NCBI RefSeq assembly: GCF_019048865.1
Contig: NZ_CP077604.1
Span: 4,712,001 to 4,776,000 of the forward strand
Length of the DNA stretch: 64,000 nt
Source: Aquihabitans sp. G128
GTDB taxonomy: Bacteria; Actinomycetota; Acidimicrobiia; Acidimicrobiales; Iamiaceae
Direction of reading: 5' to 3'
The position numbers and the translations under genes are program-made. Of the stretch, positions 17,358-26,627 are shown piece after piece; the first letter of the stretch is position 1, and each line of letters begins with the position of its first letter. The notes below the pieces were generated by a model. It worked only from the letters and a program-made list of their open reading frames with translations. It ran no database searches and was not told the DNA's origin.

Positions 17358-18316
17358 ACTTCCTCCACCCCCTTCGCCTGTTCCTGCTCCTCGGCGTCGG
17401 CGGCCTGGCCGTTGCCTACGTGGCCGTCCTCGTCCGACACCGCCGGGCGGCCGCCGCCTACGCCGACCCGGCCCGCCTCGCCGCCCTGTCGCCCGGCGTC
17501 GCTCGCAGTCGCCGCACCCGCCACCTCTCCCCGGTCCTCTGCCTCGCCGCGCTGGCGGCGCTGGTGGTGGCCATCGCCCAACCCACCCGCGCCGAGGCGG
17601 TGCCCCGCAACGAGGGCGTGGTGGTCCTCGCCATCGACGTGTCGGCCTCCATGCAGGCCACCGACATCAGCCCGTCGCGCCTCGACGCCGCCATCGCCGG
17701 TGCCACCGACTTCGTCGAGGGGCTGCCCTCGGGCCTGCACGTCGGCCTGGTGGCCTTCGACGCCGACGCCCGACTGCTGGTGGCGCCCACCACCGACCGG
17801 GCCACGGTGACCGCGGCCATCAGCGGGCTGACCGAAGGTGCGGGCACCGCTGCTGGTGAAGGCATCGCCACCTCGCTCACCGCCGTCGAGTCGGTGCTCT
17901 CGCCGGACCTGCTGGCGTCGGGCAAGGACCTGCCCGCCTCGATCGTGCTCCTCTCCGACGGGGCGACCACCGTGGGCCGCACCGCGCAGGAGGGGGCCGC
18001 CCTCGCCGCCGACGTCGGCGTCCCGGTCACCACCATCGCTTTCGGCACGGCTGACGGGACGGTGTCGCTCGACGGCGAGACCGTCCGGGTGCCCGCCGAC
18101 CCCGAGACCATGCAGGCCGTCGCCGGCGCCACCGGTGCCCGGTCGTTCCAGGCGTCCTCGGCGGGAGAGCTGGGCGACGTCTACGCCGACATCTCCATCG
18201 CCGTCGGCTCCACCACCGAGCAGCGCGAGGTGACCCGGGGCGTCCTCGGCGTGGCCATGGCTGGGGTGCTCGGCGCCGTCGTGCTCGCCGCCGTCCGAGG
18301 AGGCCGGGCGCTGTGA
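17354..18316 (+). CDS. VWA-domain membrane protein 1 (BatA-like)
   Basis: 320 residues; GTG 17354 overlaps the DUF58 stop as GTGA. Two N-terminal membrane segments (about 8-25 and 55-75), a von Willebrand factor A domain (about 88-285) with intact MIDAS (DVSAS; later TDR and SDGAT), and a C-terminal membrane helix. The layout is that of BatA/BatB proteins, which are held at the membrane and handled by MoxR ATPases. Paralogous to the next gene, showing local duplication. Confidence 0.9.
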   Translation: MNFLHPLRLFLLLGVGGLAVAYVAVLVRHRRAAAAYADPARLAALSPGVARSRRTRHLSPVLCLAALAALVVAIAQPTRAEAVPRNEGVVVLAIDVSASMQATDISPSRLDAAIAGATDFVEGLPSGLHVGLVAFDADARLLVAPTTDRATVTAAISGLTEGAGTAAGEGIATSLTAVESVLSPDLLASGKDLPASIVLLSDGATTVGRTAQEGAALAADVGVPVTTIAFGTADGTVSLDGETVRVPADPETMQAVAGATGARSFQASSAGELGDVYADISIAVGSTTEQREVTRGVLGVAMAGVLGAVVLAAVRGGRAL

Positions 18317-18401
18317 CCGTCCACGCCCGGGCTGGAGCAACGGTCCAACCCATGCCGCGATCGCTGCCGCGACCCGCACCCCGACCCGGAGGGACCCTCC
18401 C

Positions 18402-19358
18402 GTGACGTTGCTCTCCCCCAGCCGCCTGTGGCTCTTCGTCATCCTGGCCGCTCTGGCTGCCGCCTACGCGGTCCTGGCCCGGCGCAAGCGCCAACGGGCC
18501 GTCCGCCACCCCGACCTCGACCTGCTCGCCTCGGTCGCTCCCCGGGGTGGGGCCTGGCGCCGCCACCTCACCGCCGCCGCCCTGTTCCTCTCGGTCGCCG
18601 GCATGGTCCTGGGCCTGGCTCGCCCCGCTCATGCCGCCGAGGTCCCCCGGGACGACGCGGTGGTCGTGCTCGCCATCGACACCTCGGAGTCGATGGCGGC
18701 TACCGACGTGTCACCCAGCCGCATCGAGGTCGCCGTCGCCGCCGCCAAGGACTTCGTCGACCAGGCCCCGTCGGCCTATCGCATCGGCCTCGTGACCTTC
18801 GATGCCTCGGCCCAGGTGGCCGTGTCGCCCACCACCGACCACGCCGCGCTCACCTCGGCCCTCGATGCCATCGAGCTCCACCAGGGAACGGCGGCCGGCG
18901 ACGCCGTCACCGCCTCGCTCGACGCCATCGAGGCGTCGTCCTCGGACCAGGTGGTGCTGGCCGACGACCAGCCCTACCGGGCCATCGTGCTGCTCTCCGA
19001 CGGCGCCAGCACGAGCGGCGCGTCGATCGACGCCGCCGCCGCCAAGGCCGCCGACGCCGAGGTGCCGGTGTTCACGGTCGCCTACGGCACCGCCGACGGC
19101 GTGCTGCCCTTCCGCGGGACCGAGGTGCCGGTGCCGTCGGACCCGTCAGCCATGGCGGCCCTGGCCGACGCCACCGACGGCGAGACCTACACGGCCACCA
19201 GCGCCCGGGGCCTGGCCGACGTCTACGACCGGATCGGCACGCGGATCGGCACCGTCACCGAGCAGGTCGAGCTGACCGTGCCCCTCGCCGCCGGCGCCAC
19301 CGTGCTCCTGGCCGCGGCGTTCGTGATGTCGCTGGCCTGGGCGCCCCGCCTGGTCTGA
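18402..19358 (+). CDS. VWA-domain membrane protein 2 (BatA/B-like paralogue)
   Basis: 318 residues from GTG 18402, SD GGAGGG about eight bases upstream. Same architecture as the preceding gene: N-terminal membrane helices, VWA domain with MIDAS DTSES and SDGAST, C-terminal helix. Shared strings such as VVLAID, ATD.SPSR and AYGTADG/AFGTADG show tandem duplication. An 85-base gap separates them, unlike the overlaps upstream, so it may have its own translation signal in the same transcript. Likely partners in one complex with MoxR. Confidence 0.9.
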   Translation: MTLLSPSRLWLFVILAALAAAYAVLARRKRQRAVRHPDLDLLASVAPRGGAWRRHLTAAALFLSVAGMVLGLARPAHAAEVPRDDAVVVLAIDTSESMAATDVSPSRIEVAVAAAKDFVDQAPSAYRIGLVTFDASAQVAVSPTTDHAALTSALDAIELHQGTAAGDAVTASLDAIEASSSDQVVLADDQPYRAIVLLSDGASTSGASIDAAAAKAADAEVPVFTVAYGTADGVLPFRGTEVPVPSDPSAMAALADATDGETYTATSARGLADVYDRIGTRIGTVTEQVELTVPLAAGATVLLAAAFVMSLAWAPRLV

Positions 19359-19380
19359 CGGGACGCCCGCCCGTTCGGCG

Positions 19381-20688
19381 TCAGCCGGCGTAGGTGGGCC
19401 GACCCGGCACCGCGGTGGCCGGAGCGGGCGCAGCGGGCGCGGTGGCGGGCGTCGTCGGAGCCGGCACGACGGTGGTGGGCGTGGTGGCCTCCGCCGGTTC
19501 GATCGTGCCCTCGACCACGTCGTAGGAGAACCCGTCGCCGACGGGGTCACCGCAGGTGGCGTAGGCCAGGACGGCGCCTTCGTGGATGCCGGTGTCCCAG
19601 GAGGCGCTCCACGACCCGTCGGCGGCCGGCACCGCGGTGCCGGGGTGCTGGATGACCTGGGGCAGGTCGCCGACCGGCTCCGCAGCGCGGGTGGAACCGG
19701 ACCGGGCGGCGCGGGCGGCAGGCCCGGCGGCCAGTCCGTGCCGGGTGGTGTGGAGGATCCGGGCGTTCGCCCCGGACCCGGAGGCCAGCTCGTCGATGAT
19801 CGGGAAGTCGGGGAGCTCCGAGGTGTCGAGCGCCAGGATCACGTAGTCGACGGGCTGGTCGACGCAGCCGGCACCGCTGAGCGTCACGGTGCTGGAGCCC
19901 TTGGTGGTGGTCAGGGCGATCGAGTCGTAGGCGGTGGTGCCGTCGACCGTGACCAGCTGCGGCTCGTAGCCGAGCTGGCCATCGGCCTTCGTGCAACCGG
20001 GCACGAAGGTGTAGGTGCCCTGGGGGATCGGGGTGCCGTCGAAGCCCACAAGGAGGAGGTAGGCGTCGCCTGCGCCCTGCTCGTCGAACCCGGGCTCGGC
20101 GTAGCCGACCTGGCTGCCGAGGGTCCGGCCGCTGAGGTCGGAGCCGGCGTAGAGGATCCCGCTGGGGAAGGGGCTGTCCTCGTCGTCGAGGTCGACGGCG
20201 CAGTCGGTGACGTCCACGCGGATGGCCTGGCCGGCCTTCGCCGTCGTCCGGGACAGGGTGGCGGTCTGGGCCGGGCCGCCGCCGGGCAGCACGTCGAACG
20301 GCACGGGGTCGTAGGAGAAGAGCACGACGGGATCGTCGCTGTCGGAGTCGTAGTCGTAGGACACGCAGCGCGCCTCGATGACCGCCGGCTGGGCCGGGTC
20401 GATCCAGGTCGGCACGAGGAACGGGTACGTGTCGCCGTCGTAGGAGCCGGTCTGGCCGGCCAGGCGCTCGTTCGGAGCGGTGCCGCTGATGAAGCTGATC
20501 TCGATGGATCGGTCGGCGTCATCGGTGGAGGAGCAGCCGGTGCCGGTGACGGTCACGGCGGTGCCGGGCGCGCCGGCGGTGACCGACACCGTCAAGGCGG
20601 GCGGTGCCGCGTCGGCCGGCAGGGCGACGACGGCGATCGGCGCGAGGAGCCCCGCGGCGAGGAGGACGGAACGGACACGGTGGGACAT
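19381..20688 (-). CDS. Secreted protein of unknown function, Pro/Thr/Ala-rich tail
   Basis: 435 residues from ATG 20688. A signal peptide ends near ADAA (residue 28). The mature region begins with an Ig-like beta sandwich (LTVSVTAGAPGTAVTVTGTGC), and GSSTVTLSGAGC near residue 260 repeats the theme, suggesting two or three Ig-like modules, each with one or two cysteines likely in disulfides. The last 45 residues are a low-complexity TPTTVVPAPTTPAT tail; no sorting signal follows, so the protein is probably released or loosely wall-bound. No family name is supported. Convergent with the VWA operon. Confidence 0.8.
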   Translation of the reverse strand: MSHRVRSVLLAAGLLAPIAVVALPADAAPPALTVSVTAGAPGTAVTVTGTGCSSTDDADRSIEISFISGTAPNERLAGQTGSYDGDTYPFLVPTWIDPAQPAVIEARCVSYDYDSDSDDPVVLFSYDPVPFDVLPGGGPAQTATLSRTTAKAGQAIRVDVTDCAVDLDDEDSPFPSGILYAGSDLSGRTLGSQVGYAEPGFDEQGAGDAYLLLVGFDGTPIPQGTYTFVPGCTKADGQLGYEPQLVTVDGTTAYDSIALTTTKGSSTVTLSGAGCVDQPVDYVILALDTSELPDFPIIDELASGSGANARILHTTRHGLAAGPAARAARSGSTRAAEPVGDLPQVIQHPGTAVPAADGSWSASWDTGIHEGAVLAYATCGDPVGDGFSYDVVEGTIEPAEATTPTTVVPAPTTPATAPAAPAPATAVPGRPTYAG

Positions 20689-20948
20689 GGGAGCTGCTTC
20701 CGGTGCGGGACGGTGCCGGGGCCGCCGACGCCGCGGCTGCCCGCTGCTCGCTCCCCCGAGGGGGCCGAAGGTAGCTGACGGGACCTGCTCGCCCCGTCAC
20801 GCAGCGTGGTGCCCCGGTCGTCGATCACCCGAACGGGGCACTCAGGCCGAGGAGGCGAGGGTAGGCACCGAGGCATGCCTGCGCCCCGCCTCGCCCTGCG
20901 TGCCCGTCCTTCGGGCGCGCACCCCGCAGCCCCCACTGGGGATGCATC

Positions 20949-21197
20949 GTGATCGGCCTCGTGGTCGGGGTCGTCGTGGTCGCGCTGGTCGCCCTCGCGA
21001 TCTGGGCGGCCAAGCACACCAAGAACCCGGAGCAGACGGCGGGCCACGACGACGTGCCGACGGACACGCTCGACGACCGCTTCTACCGCACCGTCGAGCG
21101 CCCGGCCGGCCCGGACGCCGAGACGCCGGTCAGCCCGGCCGACCCGCGGTCGCCCGAGTCGGTCAACGAACCGCCCCCAGCGCCCCCGTCCGCCTGA
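20949..21197 (+). CDS. Small single-pass membrane protein
   Basis: 82 residues from GTG 20949. One hydrophobic helix (about residues 2-22, IGLVVGVVVVALVALAIW) and an acidic, proline-rich hydrophilic tail. No family recognised. It is 67 bases before the UspA gene on the same strand and may be cotranscribed with it. The 260 bases between it and the leftward secreted-protein gene hold no feature I can name beyond a likely divergent promoter. Confidence 0.65.
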   Translation: MIGLVVGVVVVALVALAIWAAKHTKNPEQTAGHDDVPTDTLDDRFYRTVERPAGPDAETPVSPADPRSPESVNEPPPAPPSA

Positions 21198-21264
21198 GGC
21201 GCGCCGCACCGCCGTTGCCTACCGTGGGCGACGACGATCGACACCCGCCACAGGAGCGCTCCCC

Positions 21265-21726
21265 ATGAAGGTCATGATCGCCACGGACGGGTCCGTCGCT
21301 GCGGTCGCCGCCGCCCGTCGGGCCGTCGCCCTGCTGCACCCCGATGCCCACGTCGCCCTGGTGACGGTGATCGAGGCGCGCCACGACGCCGATGAGGACG
21401 CTGGCGGCTTCGAGGGGCCGCTGCAGACCCAGGAAGAGGCCGACGAGGAGTGGAACGAGGCGTTGGCCGCCGGCCGGGCAGCCCTGGCGCGCACCGGCCA
21501 GGCCATCGGCGGCGCCGACGAGCAGCGCCTCGTCCCGTCGTCGGCCGGCACCGCTGACGCCCTGCTGGCGGTCATGGAGCAGGAGCAGCCCGACGTCGTG
21601 GTCCTCGGCTCCGAGCAGCCCGGCTGGTTCGACCGCTTGCTGCACGGATCGGTCGAGGACCGCCTGCTGCACCGTGCCCCGTGCCCGCTGCTGGTGGTCA
21701 ACCACCGCTCGGCGGGCTCGGCGTGA
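21265..21726 (+). CDS. Universal stress protein (UspA family)
   Basis: 153 residues, SD AGGAG eight bases before ATG 21265. UspA fold: first strand KVMIATDGS with the usual Asp, then long helices, and the C-terminal nucleotide loop region VVVLGSEQPGWFDRLLHGSVEDRLLHRAPCPLLVV, which keeps the G..GS pattern of ATP-binding members. Likely an ATP-dependent stress or dormancy factor in the cytoplasm. Its stop overlaps the next small gene. Confidence 0.9.
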   Translation: MKVMIATDGSVAAVAAARRAVALLHPDAHVALVTVIEARHDADEDAGGFEGPLQTQEEADEEWNEALAAGRAALARTGQAIGGADEQRLVPSSAGTADALLAVMEQEQPDVVVLGSEQPGWFDRLLHGSVEDRLLHRAPCPLLVVNHRSAGSA

Positions 21727-21896
21727 GCGACGCGCTGGGACATCGCTCGTCGGGCGCGGGCGACGGGCGCCGCAGCGGGTTCAGCGACGACGTGCGGGCT
21801 GCCGTCGCCGTGGTGGTCGCCGCGGTGATCGCCGTGGCCATCCGCGCGTCCCGGCGCGTCAGCCGCCGCAAGGCCACCGACGGGTCTCCGCCCTAG
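21723..21896 (+). CDS. Small basic membrane protein (putative)
   Basis: 57 residues from GTG 21723, which overlaps the UspA stop as GTGA, the coupling style used elsewhere in this window. One hydrophobic helix (AAVAVVVAAVIAVAI) followed by a basic tail RASRRVSRRK. No family. Supported mainly by overlap and the sensible membrane topology; could be spurious. Confidence 0.5.
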   Translation: MSDALGHRSSGAGDGRRSGFSDDVRAAVAVVVAAVIAVAIRASRRVSRRKATDGSPP

Positions 21897-21934
21897 CCGG
21901 CACGCTCACCGCCCCGACCCCTCGCCGACCGGGT

Positions 21935-22318
21935 TCAGGCGGGCTGGGTGGCGACGGTGAACCAGACGGTCTTGCCGTCGTCGGGGTGGCGCTCCACGCC
22001 CCACCGGCGTGACCAGGCCTCCACGATCCGCAGGCCGTTCCCGCCCACCCGATCGGGCTCGAGGTCGCGGACCTGCGGCAGGTCGGGCGAGTCGTCGCCC
22101 ACCTCTACCAGCACCTCGTCGTCGTCGCAGCTGACGGCGATCCTGGGGCGTGAGCGGGTGTGCGAGATGACGTTGGTGACCAGCTCGCTGGCCATGACCA
22201 GGAGGTCGGCCCGAGCCGGGCCCGAGATGACAGCGGGGTCGGACAGCGCGTCGGTGAGCCACGCGCGGGCGGTGGCGGCAGCCGCGGCATCCCGCTCCAG
22301 CTCCAGCGCTCGGCGCAT
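21935..22318 (-). CDS. RsbW-like anti-sigma ATP-binding protein
   Basis: 127 residues from ATG 22318 (longer start at 22372 possible). HATPase_c domain of the GHKL type: N box ELVTNVISHT, G1 region GDDSPDLP, G2 GGNGLRIVEAWSRRWG, and final strand KTVWFTV. Single-domain proteins of this type are serine kinases/anti-sigma factors of the RsbW/SpoIIAB group, common in actinobacteria. A second family member lies at 40865 and a PP2C phosphatase at 24293, which could form a partner-switching pathway. Confidence 0.87.
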   Translation of the reverse strand: MRRALELERDAAAAATARAWLTDALSDPAVISGPARADLLVMASELVTNVISHTRSRPRIAVSCDDDEVLVEVGDDSPDLPQVRDLEPDRVGGNGLRIVEAWSRRWGVERHPDDGKTVWFTVATQPA

Positions 22319-22403
22319 CACCGTCGTCCCCGCTCCATGGCGCGGAGGCCTACCCCTGCCCGACCACTCCATGCAAGGGGCAGCCAGGACCCCGAGCCGG
22401 CCT

Positions 22404-22628
22404 TCACACCACCCGTCGGAGGGTGCGCTCGGCGCTGGCAGGGGGTTGGAGGGCGGTGCCCACGGCGGTGAGGACCTCGGTGGCCAGCCGGCCCGGATCG
22501 GACCACGTCGTCAGGTCGCCGAGGCCCAGCACCGAGGCTTGCAGCGCAGCCCGCAGCCGCTCGGCGGGCACGTCTCCCGCCTTGAGCTGCTCCAGGATGT
22601 CGGTGGCGAGGTCGGTCGGGGTGGTCAT
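22404..22628 (-). CDS. Hypothetical 74-residue helical protein
   Basis: From ATG 22628 with SD GGAGGGA about seven bases upstream. Predicted all helical and mildly acidic: DLATDILEQLKAGDVPAERLRAAL, then DLTTWSDPGRLATEVLTAVG. No family recognised. Upstream on its strand GGGTAT (reverse complement of 22676-22681) resembles a SigB/SigF-type -10. Together with the anti-sigma kinase just downstream this suggests stress regulation, as inference only. Confidence 0.65.
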   Translation of the reverse strand: MTTPTDLATDILEQLKAGDVPAERLRAALQASVLGLGDLTTWSDPGRLATEVLTAVGTALQPPASAERTLRRVV

Positions 22629-22842
22629 CGGGTGCTCCCTCCGGGGGCCAGGCCGCGATCGGGCCTGTTGGTGCGATACCCGCGCCGACCGGGCGATATG
22701 TCCGATGTACCCCGGCTCGAGGCCGGCCCGCGCCCGCACATCGCCCCCTGCTGACCGCCCAGCCCACCCGGGTGGTCGCCCGGGCTCCTCGTGGCCGGCG
22801 GCGCCCGAGCACCACCGGGTCGGGCGCCGTAGCGTCGCCGCC

Positions 22843-24318
22843 GTGGCTGCCCCGTCGTTCCCCCGCCGACTCGCCGACCTCGCCGAGGCCGACCCCGACG
22901 CCCTGGCGATCACGTGCGCCGGCGCGTCGCTCACCCGGGGCGAGCTCGTCGCTGCCGCCAACCGGTTCGCCCGGGAGCTGGCCGACCTGGGCGTGGCCGA
23001 AGGCGACCTCGTGACCATCGCCCTGCCCAACTCGGTCGACTTCCTGGTGGCGGTCGTGGCGGCCTGGACGCTGGGGGCCACGCCCCAGCCCGTGTCGTCG
23101 CGCCTCCCCGAGCGCGAGCTGGCCGCCATCGTCGAGCTGGCGAACCCGCCGGTGATCGTCGGTGCGGAGCCGGGCGCCTTCCCGGGACGGGCCTGCCTGC
23201 CCGTGGGCCACCGGCCCGCTGCCGACCTGGACGACGGGCCGATGCCCGATCGCACGGCGCCCAGCTGGAAGGCCCCCACCTCGGGCGGCTCCACCGGGCG
23301 ACCCAAGCTGATCGTGGCCGGCGACCCGGCCACCTACGTCGAGGGCTTCGCCTCGTTCCTGGGCTTCACCGACGGCGGCGCCCTCGTGATGCCCGGGCCG
23401 ATGTACCACAACGGGCCGTTCATCTGGACCTGCCAGGCCCTGCTGCGGGGCAGCTCCGTCGCCCTGCTCGAGCGGTTCGACGCCGAGGCCACCCTCGCGG
23501 CGGTGGAGGCCCACCACGCCAACGTCGTGTACCTCGTGCCGACCATGATGAAGCGCATCTGGCGGCTCCCGGAGGACGTGCGCGACGGCTACGACCTGTC
23601 CTCGCTGGTCACCGTCTGGCACCTCGCGGAGCCCTGCCCCGACTGGTTGAAGCAGGTCTGGATCGACTGGCTCGGGCCGGAGCGGATCTTCGAGCTCTAC
23701 GCCGGCACCGAGGGCCAGACCTCGACGATCATCACCGGCACCGACTGGCTGGAGCACCGCGGTTCGGTGGGCCGGCCGGCGCCCGGGACGATGCAGATCA
23801 CCGACGCCGACGGCAACGAGCTCCCGGCCGGCGAGCACGGCGAGGTGTGGCTGCGCTCGGCCCGTGACACGCCGACGTACCGGTACGTCGGCGCCGAGGC
23901 GCGGACGCGCGAAGGCGGGTGGGAGTCCCTGGGTGACCGGGGCTGGCTCGACGAGGACGGCTACCTCCACCTGGGCGACCGCGCCGGCGACATGATCCTC
24001 ACGGGTGGCGCCAACGTCTACCCGGCCGAGGTCGAAGCGGCCATCGCCGAGCACCCGGCGGTGCGCTCCTGCGTGGTGTTCGGCCTGCCCGACGACGACA
24101 AGGGCAACGTGGTCCACGCCGTGGTGGAGGCCGACGAGGCGGAGCTCGACGTCGAGGAGCTGCTGGCCTTCTTGCGCGAGCGGCTGGTGGCCTACAAGCT
24201 GCCGCGGACCGTCGAGGTGGTCCACGAGGCGCTGCGCGACGACGCCGGCAAGGTCCGGCGGGGCGAGCTGCGGTCCGCCCGCATCGCCGCCCTCAGTGCC
24301 GCGTCGCCAGGCGCTTGA
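22843..24318 (+). CDS. AMP-binding acyl-CoA synthetase-like enzyme
   Basis: 491 residues from GTG 22843; no SD, so the start is uncertain. Adenylating motifs: phosphate loop APTSGGSTGRPK near residue 145, YAGTEGQ in place of YGxTE, A7 LGDRGWLDEDG, A8 RAGDMILTGGANVYPAEVE, and the C-terminal lysine region DDAGKVRRGEL. It activates an organic acid with ATP to the CoA thioester; relatives include bile acid-CoA ligase-like proteins. Convergent with the phosphatase gene, the two coding ends overlapping by 26 bases. Confidence 0.87.
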   Translation: MAAPSFPRRLADLAEADPDALAITCAGASLTRGELVAAANRFARELADLGVAEGDLVTIALPNSVDFLVAVVAAWTLGATPQPVSSRLPERELAAIVELANPPVIVGAEPGAFPGRACLPVGHRPAADLDDGPMPDRTAPSWKAPTSGGSTGRPKLIVAGDPATYVEGFASFLGFTDGGALVMPGPMYHNGPFIWTCQALLRGSSVALLERFDAEATLAAVEAHHANVVYLVPTMMKRIWRLPEDVRDGYDLSSLVTVWHLAEPCPDWLKQVWIDWLGPERIFELYAGTEGQTSTIITGTDWLEHRGSVGRPAPGTMQITDADGNELPAGEHGEVWLRSARDTPTYRYVGAEARTREGGWESLGDRGWLDEDGYLHLGDRAGDMILTGGANVYPAEVEAAIAEHPAVRSCVVFGLPDDDKGNVVHAVVEADEAELDVEELLAFLRERLVAYKLPRTVEVVHEALRDDAGKVRRGELRSARIAALSAASPGA

Positions 24319-25946
24319 CCACCAGGGCGACGTCGTCTCGGCCCTCGGGGTCGAGCAGGTCGTCGAGCAGGCCGTCGGCGAGCTGCTGCACCGACTGGTC
24401 CAGCCGAGCGGCGGCAGCGGCCCGCAGGCGCTCGAAGCCGATGTCGATGTCCTCGCCCCGCCGCTCGATCAACCCGTCGGAGTAGAGCACCAGCAGGTCG
24501 TCCGGGTCGAACGAGGTCACCGCCTGGCAGCGGCGCTGGCCGCCGACGACGGCGAGCGGCAGGCCGCTCCCCTCGGTGAGCCAGGTGGCGCCGCCCGGCC
24601 CCGCGAGGAGCGGAGCGGGGTGCCCGGCCAGGGCGTAGGTGATGGAGCGGGCCTCGAGGTCGACGACCGCGCACGCCATGGTGGCGCACGCAGCGCCGGT
24701 GACCGACGACGCGAAGCGGTCCATGGACTCGAGCACCTCGGCCGGGCCGCGGCCCTCGAGCAGCAGCGTGCGGCTGGCGGTGCGGAGCTGGCCCATGGCC
24801 GCCGCGGCCTCGAGCCCGTGGCCCACGCAGTCGCCCACCACCAGGGCCCGGCGGCCGTCGTCGAGGCCCAGCACGTCGTACCAGTCGCCGCCGACGGAGA
24901 GGTTGCCCGTGGCCGGCAGGTACCGGGCGGCCACCGTGGGGAGGTCGGACGCCGGTTGCAGCATGGCGCTCTGGAGGGCGTCGCTGATGCGGCGCTGCTC
25001 GCCCAGCTCGGCGGAGCGGGTGTGGGCGTGGTCGATGGCGGCGCCGATGGTGCGGGCGATCAGCTCCAGGTAGGTGCGGTAGCCGTCGTCGAAGGGTCGC
25101 TTGGGGCTGAGGTCGACCACGAGGACGCCCTGGGCCGACGTGGCGGCACCGATGGGGCTGGCCCACCGGTGACCCGGGCGACCCTCCTCCCAGGTCGGGT
25201 CGAGGAGGCGGGGCTCGCCGCCCACCATGCCGCGGAGGTCTTCCGGGGCGATCCCGTCGATCACGGCTCGCCGGCTGGTGGCCACCTGCACGATCTGGTC
25301 GCCGACCGCCAGGTGCACCTCGGCCGAGGCGATGTCGTCGACGCACGTCCGCAGCGAGGCCACGGCGCGGCGGCCGACCTCGGCGACGTCGTGGGCGGTG
25401 ACCAGCTCTGCCGCCAGGTCCGCCACGCACTCCAGCCGTCGGCGGTTGACCACCTGCTCGGTGGTCTCGGTGACCACGTCGAGCACGCCGCCGACGGTGC
25501 CGTCGTCATCCCGAACCGGGCTGTAGCAGAACGAGAAGTAGGACTCCTCGAGGTACCCGTTGCGGTCGAGCTCGAGGAGCTGGTGCTCGAAGGAGCTCGT
25601 GGCCCCGCCGAGGGAGGCCTCGAGGAGCGGGCCGATGATGTCCCACACCTCGGGCCAGATCTCCCGTGCCGGCGCGCCGAGGGCCTGCGGGTGCTTGTCG
25701 CCCAGCATCGGCCGGTAGCCGTCGTTGTAGATCTTGACCAGGTCCGGGCCCCAAGCGAGCAGCATGGGGAAGCGGGTGGTCAGCACGATCTGCGTCGCCA
25801 AGCGCAGGCCGGCGGGCCAGCCGTCGGGGTGCCCGAGGGGCGTGGCCGACCAGTCGTGGGCGGCGACGAGGGCGCCCATCTCCGAACCGTCGGCGAGCGC
25901 GGCCAGCCAGGTCTCCTCGATGTCTCCCCCCCGGAGCAGCGGTCAT
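24293..25946 (-). CDS. PAS-GAF-PP2C (SpoIIE-type) phosphatase (apparent frameshift)
   Basis: About 550 residues after correction. Order: PAS-like domain (about 20-150), GAF domain (about 165-310), SpoIIE/PP2C serine phosphatase (about 330-545), with GGDWYDVL, VVGDCVGHGLEAA and DDVALVV carrying the metal aspartates. The segment before MGALVAAHDW reads IEETWLAALADGSE in frame, and a start at ATG 25946 (MTAAPGG) joins it only if the seven-C run at 25926-25932 has six. Without correction the gene would begin at 25879 and lose the front of the PAS domain. Such phosphatases dephosphorylate anti-anti-sigma factors to free stress sigma factors; an RsbW-like kinase is 2 kb away. Confidence 0.87.
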
Positions 25947-26060
25947 CTCATCCTCGCTGGGCGCCACCCGAGCGCCTCGGCACGAGAGCGTAGATCGGAC
26001 GGTTCACCCGATCGCCAGCCGGGATGTCACCTGGACGGGTGCCGTCCACCCGCCGTTGCC

Positions 26061-26486
26061 TCAGGAGGCGGCGGCAAGCCGCTCGGCGGCAGCGGCGGCG
26101 ACCTTGGCCCGAGCCGACGGTGCGGCGTCGAGCAGGGACCGGAACTCCGCCGAGCTGCTCACCCACAGCGTGGTGGGGGTGAGGGTCGTGACGGTGGCGT
26201 TGGGCCGGGTGCTCCCGAGCAGCGAGAGCTCGCCGACGAAGTCGCCGGTGCCGAGCACGGCGATGGCCTCGTCGGCGTGGCTCACCGACACGGTGCCGTC
26301 GGCGACCACGAGGAACTGGCGGCGGGTGCCGCCCTCGGCGAGCAGCACGCGGCCGGCCTCCACCGAGACGGCCGTGGTGAGCGTCGACACGTGCTCGAGC
26401 TCGCGATCGGTGCAGTCGGCGAACAGCGGGACGGAGCGGAGGTCGTCGGCGACGGAGGAGGGGCGGGAGGGCTTCCAGAACGACAT
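26061..26486 (-). CDS. Stand-alone cyclic-nucleotide-binding domain protein
   Basis: 141 residues from ATG 26486. A single CRP-like beta barrel: LRSVPLFADCTDRELEHVS at the start and the phosphate-binding cassette GDFVGELSLLGSTRPNATVTT near residue 85, keeping Gly-Glu and the Arg. The C-terminal helix follows at once; there is no helix-turn-helix, so it is not a transcription factor by itself. It may regulate a partner protein by cAMP/cGMP binding; partner unknown. Lies 114 bases upstream of the phosphatase start on the same strand. Confidence 0.85.
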   Translation of the reverse strand: MSFWKPSRPSSVADDLRSVPLFADCTDRELEHVSTLTTAVSVEAGRVLLAEGGTRRQFLVVADGTVSVSHADEAIAVLGTGDFVGELSLLGSTRPNATVTTLTPTTLWVSSSAEFRSLLDAAPSARAKVAAAAAERLAAAS

Positions 26487-26627
26487 GGCGATCTCCGGGG
26501 GTCGTCGCAGCCGGCTCCCTGCCGGCGCTGCGTGCTTGCCCAGGCTACCGGTGATGCTTGCAACAGCAAGCGGTCGTGACGGTGTTCACGAGGGATGGCC
26601 GGTGGCGCCCGATCTAGGTTGCCGACC

